Assembly: GCA_031262485.1 (NCBI GenBank)
Contig: JAISHO010000044.1
Location: 1-35,970 of the forward strand
Direction of reading: 5' to 3'
Length of the DNA: 35,970 nt
Source: Propionibacteriaceae bacterium
GTDB taxonomy: Bacteria; Actinomycetota; Actinomycetes; Propionibacteriales; Propionibacteriaceae
A program made the position numbers and the translations under genes. The notes under the pieces were generated by a model. The model was not told where the DNA came from, did not search any database, and worked only from the letters and a program-made list of their open reading frames with translations. Of the stretch, positions 1-5,841 are shown in pieces (within the stretch, counting starts at the first letter, position 1; each line of letters starts with the position of its first letter).

Positions 1-2
1 AC

Positions 3-56
3 GCCACCGCAGCCGACGAACTCCGCCGCGCCACCACCGGCACCAACCTGCGCTAA
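3..56 (+). CDS. Possible 3' end of a gene cut by the window edge
   Basis: One forward frame is open from the window edge to a TAA and would encode a 17-residue C-terminal tail (ATADELRRATTGTNLR preceded by the cut codon). Its Ala/Arg/Thr-rich composition and GC-rich third positions look like actinobacterial coding DNA, but the piece is too short to name or to exclude chance. Bases 57-164 between it and the converging ATPase gene show no gene and no clear terminator. Confidence 0.25.
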   Translation, partial: ATAADELRRATTGTNLR

Positions 57-164
57 CCTAACCCCGCGACCTGAGGAACTTCGACGAGCAACTCTGGGGA
101 CTTTCGCTGAGCGCCGTCAAGAACAAGATGAGTGCAAGCTCGATGACTATGGATTGCCGCGGAA

Positions 165-1475
165 TCAGCGACGAGGTGGGAGCGTTGTAACTTCACCGAT
201 CGCGTACAACGGCAGGTTGATGACCCAGGACTCTCGCTTGTAAGGCTGAAGCGACGCCCGCACAGACATCTCCGGAGCGTACTTATCCCGGAAGACGCGC
301 AGACTTTTGGCTTGGTTCGATTGCCCGGATTTCACTTCGATTGGCACGATGTGTTGCTCTCGTTGGATGAGGAAGTCGACCTTGGCTCGGCCTTGTTGGT
401 TGGCCCAGTAATGGAGAGGCCTACCGAGCCGGTCGTGGAGTTCCGAGGCGACGAATTGCTCGGCCAGGCTGCCTTTGAATTCGGTGTAAAGGCGGTCGCC
501 TTGTGTTGCGACGGCTGGGGAGAGTTGAGACATGGCGCCGAGCAATCCGACGTCGAAGCCGAAGAGTTTGAACGCGGCAGCGTCTTGATAACTGGGCAAC
601 GGCAACCGAGGAGCAGTGACTTGATCTACCCGGAGCGCTAGGCCGGCCTGGACGAGCCAGTCGACGGCGGTCTCGTGGCTGCGAGCGCGGGCGCCTGGGC
701 CGAGATTGGCATAACGGAAGCGTTTCTGCTCTTTCGCCAGTGGGGCGGGGATGGACGACCAGACAGAGCGCACCTTGGGCAGTTGCTCCGTAGGAACGTG
801 CTTTGAGAAATCGCGGTCGAAGGATCGCAGAATCTCGTTTTGGACCTCGCGGGCGGCGGCGAAGCTCTCCTCGGCGATGAACGTCGTCACCACCTCGGGC
901 ATCCCGCCGACGACCATGTACTCGTTGAGAACCGTCAGGAAACGCTGATGGACTGCGTTGATGACATCCCAATCAGCGGTTTCGAGCAGGTTCGCCATCT
1001 CCTGGTGACCACGGGCGGTCAGATACTCGCGGAAACTGAGTGGGTTGATATCCAGAAATGAAACTTTCCCCACGGGGAAGGAGGTGCCCTCATGGATGGC
1101 CACGCCCAGCAATGAGCCGGCGCAAACGACGTGGTGTTCGTTAGCTTGCTCCTGGAAATACTTCAACGCCGTCAACGCACGGGGGCAGGCCTGGATCTCA
1201 TCGAGGATGAGCAGGGTGTCGCCTGGTGAGATGGGCGAATCCAGCACCGCACGCAGAGCGATGAGGATGCGTTGAGGATCGAGGTCGCCGTCGAAGAGTG
1301 AAGCCAAAGCTTCGTTCTCCTCAAAATTCGCGTAGGCGATGGAGGAGTAGTGACGCCGCCCGAACTCCCGCAGGAGCCAGGTTTTCCCAACCTGACGTGC
1401 GCCCTGCAGAATCAACGGTTTGCGACGAGCGGACGTCTTCCACGCCGTCAAGGCAGCCATCGCTGTTCGCTCCAT
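165..1475 (-). CDS. AAA-family ATPase with C-terminal DUF4143 domain
   Basis: The 436-residue product has an AAA_14 P-loop domain followed by DUF4143. The Walker A motif is GARQVGKT at residues 25-32 and the Walker B/sensor region is LLILDEIQ near residue 90. The C-terminal part ends in the typical DUF4143 block, with VDFLIQ and then PIEVKSG, which resembles a PD-(D/E)XK nuclease-like fold. Proteins of this family are cytoplasmic and common in actinobacterial accessory DNA; their role is unproven. The ATG at 1475 is used because translation gives the canonical N-terminus just before the P-loop. No good Shine-Dalgarno is visible, and a TAGACT-like -10 ends about 7 bases upstream, so a leaderless transcript is possible. 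A long palindrome lies 33 bp upstream. The gene is monocistronic as far as can be seen, next to a degraded DUF3800 gene. Confidence 0.9.
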   Translation of the reverse strand: MERTAMAALTAWKTSARRKPLILQGARQVGKTWLLREFGRRHYSSIAYANFEENEALASLFDGDLDPQRILIALRAVLDSPISPGDTLLILDEIQACPRALTALKYFQEQANEHHVVCAGSLLGVAIHEGTSFPVGKVSFLDINPLSFREYLTARGHQEMANLLETADWDVINAVHQRFLTVLNEYMVVGGMPEVVTTFIAEESFAAAREVQNEILRSFDRDFSKHVPTEQLPKVRSVWSSIPAPLAKEQKRFRYANLGPGARARSHETAVDWLVQAGLALRVDQVTAPRLPLPSYQDAAAFKLFGFDVGLLGAMSQLSPAVATQGDRLYTEFKGSLAEQFVASELHDRLGRPLHYWANQQGRAKVDFLIQREQHIVPIEVKSGQSNQAKSLRVFRDKYAPEMSVRASLQPYKRESWVINLPLYAIGEVTTLPPRR

Positions 1476-1507
1476 GACGGCAGTCTACCCAAACTCCATC
1501 CGATTTC

Positions 1508-1553
1508 TGGCAGCCATGCCAGAAACTGGGCCCACTTTTTGGCATAGCTGCCA
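1508..1553. promoter_or_regulatory. 46-bp near-perfect palindrome upstream of the ATPase gene
   Basis: Two 23-base arms meet at a GGGCCC centre (between 1530 and 1531) and pair at 20 of 23 positions. The outer arms read TGGCAGC and GCTGCCA; an internal TGCCA/TGGCA pair gives sub-symmetry. It lies 33-78 bp upstream of the ATPase start, where an operator or transcript-folding element would act. It could also be a small repetitive element. Confidence 0.6.
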
Positions 1554-1696
1554 CAAACAGGATGCAGATCACGGTAGTTTATCGACGTGCGGACTTCAGT
1601 CTCTTGGTGGTTGCGCTCACGATGACCCGTGGCTCCTGTGACCCGCGACACGTAGCCCGATGAGAGGGTGGCCGGCTAGAGTTGCCAAATCATGAT

Positions 1697-1734
1697 TCGG
1701 CCCGCTCGCTTTGCAGCTCGGGCCGATTTTCTTT
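1697..1734 (+). terminator. Intrinsic terminator-like hairpin
   Basis: A perfect 8-bp stem (TCGGCCCG at 1697-1704 with CGGGCCGA at 1719-1726) is followed on the plus strand by a T-rich run. No intact plus-strand gene precedes it here, so it may belong to a lost gene. Confidence 0.5.
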
Positions 1735-1881
1735 CTCTTAGCGGAGTGCCGCGCTCAGTCAACGGCATCCGCATGGAATCAGCAGGTTTCGTAGTAGCAC
1801 AACTCGGCTCGCCCTCCCCTTGACCAGGGTCAGTCGGCCACGGAGCCAGCTCCATGACGGTTGCCCGGCGATTTCCGGTTT

Positions 1882-1911
1882 TTCAAACGCCACCCTTCGA
1901 AGAGGTATACT
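1882..1911 (+). promoter_or_regulatory. Probable sigma-70 promoter for the DUF3800 remnant
   Basis: TATACT at 1906-1911 matches a -10 box at 5 of 6 bases. TTCAAA at 1882-1887 is a 4 of 6 match to a -35 box with an 18-bp spacer. Transcription would run into the truncated DUF3800 frame. Confidence 0.4.
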
Positions 1912-1960
1912 CAAATGCGGCGCTCGATGAGCGTCAAGTCGCACTTGGTGCGGCGAGTCC

Positions 1961-1982
1961 TATGGCCGCTTCGGCGGCCATA
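1961..1982. other. TTCG-capped 9-bp hairpin in the leader of the DUF3800 remnant
   Basis: TATGGCCGC and GCGGCCATA form a perfect 9-bp stem around a TTCG tetraloop, one of the most stable RNA hairpin forms. No T-run follows. It lies 23 bp before the GTG of the DUF3800 remnant, so it may be a leader structure or a factor-aided terminator. Confidence 0.55.
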
Positions 1983-2005
1983 GTTGTCTCCGGGAGAGGT
2001 TTGTT

Positions 2006-2140
2006 GTGATCCTGTGCTACTGCGACGAGGCAGGAAATATCAGCCCGTATGCACCTGGTGATCCTGGGAACACCCCGGTTTTCGTTGTCGCTGGCCTGAC
2101 TGTCGCAGAAGACAATGCCGACTCGCCACTCATGCGGTGA
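2006..2140 (+). pseudogene. Truncated DUF3800 gene (N-terminal 44 residues only)
   Basis: A GTG start follows a strong GGGAGAGG ribosome-binding site (1992-1999) with 6-base spacing. The 44-residue frame begins MILCYCDEAGN and contains PVFVVAGLTV, the usual first strand and loop of DUF3800 proteins (RNase H-like fold, often more than 200 residues). It stops at a TGA at 2138-2140, and no DUF3800 continuation is seen before the ROK gene. The remainder has been lost, probably by deletion between this point and the sugar locus. A functional micro-protein cannot be excluded because promoter and ribosome-binding site are intact. Confidence 0.6.
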
Positions 2141-2229
2141 ATACTCGCATTCGCGAGAGTCTCATGAATTCTGGCCGTAGGCTGCTCGGCGCACCGATAA
2201 CCTGAACCGGTCAAAGAGAAGGGTGATCG

Positions 2230-3504
2230 ATGGCCCGACGCGAGTCCACGCCGGAGGCTCCGGGGAGCCGCGCGCTCATTGTGGACTTGGTGCGATCGTT
2301 AGGGCCGGTCAGCCGGGTCGAGTTGGTCGAGGCGACGGGGTTGACGCAGCCCGCTGTGTCGATGATCGTCCGGAAACTGCTTGACGACGCCGTCATCGTC
2401 GAGGTGGGGTCGGCTCCGTCGAGCGGGGGGAAACCGCGGCGGCTGCTCGACATCAACGAGCGCGCCGTCGTCGGGGTGGGCGTCCAGATGGGGTTCGAAT
2501 CGGTCACGTTCGTCGCGACGAATCCGAGCGGCGGGGTGTTGGCGCGCCAGGGGCTTCCTGGGGCTCAGGACGATCCGCCTGAGGCGGTGGTGCGGCGGCT
2601 CGCCGACTCTTACCAAGCGTTTATCGCCGCGTCGGGGTTCGACGTGCGTGAGATCGTCGGGGTGACGGTCGCTGTGCCGGGCCCGCTCGCGCCTGACCGG
2701 GAAGGGATCTTGGAGGCGCCCGCCTTGCCAGGATGGACGGGGTTCGCCTTGCGCGCTGAGCTCGACTCGCTCATCGACGCCCCCGTCCTCGTGGACAATG
2801 ACGCCGGCGCGGCCGCTCTCGGCGAATTCTGGAGCCGGGGGGTGTCGCGCTATTCGACGTTCGGCGCGATCTACGTCGGCACCGGCGTCGGCGCGGGCGT
2901 CGTCATCGACGGAGCCTTGTTCCGGGGCGCTAGCTCAAACGCGGGCGAACTCGGGCACGTCAGCCTCGACCCGACCGGCCCGCTCTGCGTCTGCGGCAAC
3001 CGGGGGTGCCTCGAGGTCCTCGCGGGACCCCGGGCCGTCGTCTCCTCGGCGAGAAACGACCCTCGGATCGGCGACCTCGCCTTGAGTGACGATCCGCGCC
3101 ACGTCCTCCTTGACTTCGAGGAGATCTCCCGCGCCGCCATCGCCGGGCATCAGGGGGCATCCGACCTTGTGACGCTCAGCGCCGACCGGTTCGCCGCCGC
3201 CGCGCTCACCTTGACCAACCTCTTCGACCTCGACCAGCTCGTCTTGACCGGTCCGGCGCTCCTCGTCTCCGGGGCGCTCTATGTGCGCCACGTGCGGGAC
3301 GTGCTCCAAAGCACCGCGTTGGCCCGTCGAGCTCATCCGGTGATTGTCGACATCTCCGCCAACCCGCTCGATTCCGCCGCGATCGGCGCCGCCAGCCTCG
3401 CTTTACAGCGGTCGCTCGCCCCGGGCCATGGCCCGGCGATCACTGATACTTCTTCACGACCTCAGCACGCGAAGGGAGATCCGCACCTGGCCGGGAGACG
3501 GTGA
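2230..3504 (+). CDS. ROK-family transcriptional regulator (NagC/XylR type)
   Basis: This is a cytoplasmic sugar-responsive regulator. Residues 1-65 form a winged helix-turn-helix (LTQPAVSMIVRKLLDDAVI), and the rest is a ROK sugar-kinase fold. The ROK zinc motif CVCGNRGCLE is present after GELGHVS, and the sugar-site NDA motif is present. The phosphate-binding DxGxT expected of an active kinase near residue 90 is replaced, so a pure regulatory role is likely. The ATG at 2230 is preceded by AGAAGGG. It converges with the fructokinase-like gene and probably regulates the neighbouring mannoside operon; this is inference from position. The last 21 codons overlap, in antisense, a leftover fructokinase tail, so the original C-terminus may have ended near residue 400. 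Confidence 0.9.
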   Translation: MARRESTPEAPGSRALIVDLVRSLGPVSRVELVEATGLTQPAVSMIVRKLLDDAVIVEVGSAPSSGGKPRRLLDINERAVVGVGVQMGFESVTFVATNPSGGVLARQGLPGAQDDPPEAVVRRLADSYQAFIAASGFDVREIVGVTVAVPGPLAPDREGILEAPALPGWTGFALRAELDSLIDAPVLVDNDAGAAALGEFWSRGVSRYSTFGAIYVGTGVGAGVVIDGALFRGASSNAGELGHVSLDPTGPLCVCGNRGCLEVLAGPRAVVSSARNDPRIGDLALSDDPRHVLLDFEEISRAAIAGHQGASDLVTLSADRFAAAALTLTNLFDLDQLVLTGPALLVSGALYVRHVRDVLQSTALARRAHPVIVDISANPLDSAAIGAASLALQRSLAPGHGPAITDTSSRPQHAKGDPHLAGRR

Positions 3505-3604
3505 TAACGGTCGCGGTCGCCGCCCAGGTGACGGCGTCGTGTGGGTCGACACTGACTTTTGCGTTACGGTTTACTCCGTCGCCGGGGACGTCGATTCTGT
3601 TTCC
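3440..3604 (-). pseudogene. Orphan C-terminal fragment of a second PfkB sugar kinase
   Basis: The minus-strand reading frame continues directly past the TGA stop of the intact kinase and again encodes a PfkB tail: DAVTWAATATVITVSRPGAD, then PSRAEV, ending at a TGA at 3440-3442. Over 31 aligned residues, 21 match the intact kinase's own C-terminus (AVAWAATAAAITVSRAGAD). This is a remnant of a tandem or replaced kinase gene. It overlaps the 3' end of the ROK gene in antisense. Confidence 0.7.
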
Positions 3605-4600
3605 TCACAGTAAGCGGGAGAACTGGCGAAGTTTCCACTCCACTTCGGTGCGCGACGGCGGATCCGCTCCCGCGCGAGAAACAGTAATAGCGGCAGCGGT
3701 CGCTGCCCAGGCGACGGCATGACGCAGTTCGTCGATATGAAGGTTCGCAAGCCGACCGCGGGATGGCGCACCAGCGATGAGACAATTGACGAGAGCATCG
3801 AGCAAGGCTCCCGAGAAAGTGTCACCGGCGCCGATAGTGTCAACGACGTCGACCGGGAGCTTAGGAATATGTATCTCGTTTTCTCCACGCAAGAGCAACA
3901 CGCCCTCTGCGCCGAGGGTCACAATAACGACAAGCGGTGCCTGCACATGAGCATCTGGATTTAGCCATTCCGTTTCGAGAGGGGCGAGCATGCGGCGCGC
4001 CACCGTAAGGGCATCCTCGCCCGGAGCGTAAAACGCGAGGTCCTCCTCCGAGACTTTCACTATGTCGGCCATGCTCACCAGCCGTTTGAGACGCGGCAGC
4101 ACCGCCTCGCGATCCGGGGTGATCGTCGGGCGGGCGTTGGGGTCGAAACTGATGAGGGCTCGTCCGCGGGCTTGGCGCACGATCTTCTCGACGGTGTCGG
4201 CACCGGGCTCGAGGACGGTCGCGATCGATCCGACGTGCAACACGTGCGCTGCTGCGGTGGCCGCGAGGGCGGACGTGGCGAGGTCCCAGGTGAGGTCGAA
4301 GTCGTAGGTCGCTGAGCCCGTGGCGTCCAAGCGGGCCGTCGCCGTGGACGTCCGCCCCGTGGAGGGCGGCTCATTGACGACGCGCACGCCTGATTCCTCG
4401 AGCCAGCCGAGCGCTCGACTCCCCCGTTCATCGTCGGCCACTTGCGTCACGAGGATGGGGTTTCTCCCGAGCCGACCTAGGGTGACGGCGACGTTCGCGC
4501 AACTGCCGCCCGGATGCTCCTCGTCCGGTTGGCCGGGGCGCACCACGACATCCGTCAGCGTCTCTCCGACAACCGCGATCGTCGATCGTGGGCCGCTCAT
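3605..4600 (-). CDS. PfkB-family carbohydrate kinase, probable fructokinase
   Basis: The 331-residue cytoplasmic kinase has the N-terminal PfkB signature region (GGSCANVAVTLGRLG) and the C-terminal signature DTIGAGDTFSGALL, with D260 as the predicted catalytic base. KVSEEDL and SFDPNARP are typical of bacterial fructokinases. The ATG at 4600 is chosen because it gives the family N-terminus (IAVVGETLTDVV) and overlaps the stop of the isomerase gene in an ATGA; an upstream frame extension is Arg/Pro noise. As the last gene of the mannoside operon it would phosphorylate fructose made by the AGE-family isomerase, giving fructose-6-phosphate. Specificity is inferred: 2-keto-3-deoxygluconate kinase or ribokinase are less likely alternatives. 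A duplicated copy of its tail follows the stop codon. Confidence 0.88.
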   Translation of the reverse strand: MSGPRSTIAVVGETLTDVVVRPGQPDEEHPGGSCANVAVTLGRLGRNPILVTQVADDERGSRALGWLEESGVRVVNEPPSTGRTSTATARLDATGSATYDFDLTWDLATSALAATAAAHVLHVGSIATVLEPGADTVEKIVRQARGRALISFDPNARPTITPDREAVLPRLKRLVSMADIVKVSEEDLAFYAPGEDALTVARRMLAPLETEWLNPDAHVQAPLVVIVTLGAEGVLLLRGENEIHIPKLPVDVVDTIGAGDTFSGALLDALVNCLIAGAPSRGRLANLHIDELRHAVAWAATAAAITVSRAGADPPSRTEVEWKLRQFSRLL

Positions 4601-5841
4601 GCGGCGACCTGCCGATCGCGCACCGCCCGGGTGAGCGAGCAGCCCAGGGGGACCCGGGGCAGCAGCGTCGCCTGGAACGCGTGATACAAATCCGGCTTCC
4701 CAGGCCAGACGCCCGTCGTCGGGACGTTGGCGGGGTCGAGTTGGTGATGCCAGGAGCCCCGCTCGTGATCGATGAGGGAGGTGTCGACGTGATCCCACCA
4801 GGCCAGGTAGTGGTCGCGATATGACGCGTCCCCGGTGCGCCGGTGGAGCGCGTCGGCGGCGCCGATCGCCTCGGCCGCCACCCAATGCATCCGGTCGCTC
4901 ACCACAGGAGCGCCGCTGAAATCTGTCGTGTACACGAAGCCATCATGCCCGCTCGTGCGCCATCCGTCCGCCACGGCCGTGGCGAAGAGCCGCCTCGCCG
5001 CGTCGAGCGATCCGGCCGGGGCGAGGTCGGGATCGGCGACCTCGAGTTGGGTGAGCAACCGAGCCCACTCGAACCCATGGCCCGGTGTCGCGCCGAACGG
5101 CAAGAACTGGTCGTCGGGCGCGCCCATCTCAAGGTCCGCCACCCACTGGGCGTCAAAATGCTCAGGCAGACGTCCGTTGTGTTGTGTCGAGAGTTCGACG
5201 GTCAACTCGCACATCCGCGACGCCCGACGACGCCACACCATCGCTTGAGCGTCGTCCTCGGCCGCGTCGGCGACGGCGAGCATCGCCTCGACCGAGTGCA
5301 TCGTGCCATTGAGGCCACGGTAGTCGTCGAGTGTGGTGAAACTCGCGTCCCAATGATCGACGACACGGCCGGCGTCGTCATCCCAGAACCGTTCGAGGAA
5401 CACTTCCGTCGCATCCTCCAGGAGGTCGGCGCCCCCTTCCAACCCGGCGAGAACAGCGCTGGAGGCGGCTAACAGCACGAAGGCGTGATCGTAAACCGCC
5501 TTGCCAGCCTCGACTTCAGGGGTGCCTTCGGGCGAAAGCCCCCGATACCAACCACCGTGGGAGGCGTCCCGCAGCGGCCCGTCTCTCAAAGCGTCGAGCA
5601 CCCCCTGCGCCACCGGCCTGCACCCGGGCACACCGAGCAAGGCGCCGATGGCGTACACATGGACCATGCGGCAGGTGATCCACGTGTTCGTGCCGTGGGA
5701 GGGATCGGGCGTGCCGTCGACGCCTAGATAGGCCGCCCCCAAGCCTGGCGCCACCGTGCGGCGGCCGAACCGCAGCAGATGACGCGTGTGCTCGTCGAGC
5801 CAAGAGAGGTGGACGGGATGCTCGGCGATCCATGGGTTCAT
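4597..5841 (-). CDS. AGE-family sugar isomerase/epimerase, probable mannose isomerase
   Basis: The 414-residue product belongs to the N-acylglucosamine 2-epimerase (AGE) superfamily, an (alpha/alpha)6 barrel. Family landmarks include NTWITCRMVHVYAIG near residue 53, HGGWYRG near residue 95, PGHGFEWARLL near residue 250 with the conserved His, and YHAFQATLLPRVP at the end. Members interconvert mannose and fructose (mannose isomerase, YihS-like) or mannose and glucose, or act on cellobiose or GlcNAc. The fructokinase-like gene translationally coupled downstream favours mannose to fructose. It overlaps the stop of the beta-mannosidase gene by ATGA (5838-5841). It is cytoplasmic, with no signal peptide. 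Confidence 0.88.
   Translation of the reverse strand: MNPWIAEHPVHLSWLDEHTRHLLRFGRRTVAPGLGAAYLGVDGTPDPSHGTNTWITCRMVHVYAIGALLGVPGCRPVAQGVLDALRDGPLRDASHGGWYRGLSPEGTPEVEAGKAVYDHAFVLLAASSAVLAGLEGGADLLEDATEVFLERFWDDDAGRVVDHWDASFTTLDDYRGLNGTMHSVEAMLAVADAAEDDAQAMVWRRRASRMCELTVELSTQHNGRLPEHFDAQWVADLEMGAPDDQFLPFGATPGHGFEWARLLTQLEVADPDLAPAGSLDAARRLFATAVADGWRTSGHDGFVYTTDFSGAPVVSDRMHWVAAEAIGAADALHRRTGDASYRDHYLAWWDHVDTSLIDHERGSWHHQLDPANVPTTGVWPGKPDLYHAFQATLLPRVPLGCSLTRAVRDRQVAA

Larger units (their letters stand above)
1554..2005. other. Gene-poor stretch between the ATPase gene and the DUF3800 remnant
   Basis: No convincing gene is seen on either strand. The stretch holds a terminator-like hairpin (1697-1734), a probable promoter (1882-1911) and a TTCG-capped hairpin (1961-1982). 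The low coding signal and the truncated gene beyond it suggest a site of past insertion or deletion. Confidence 0.5.
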
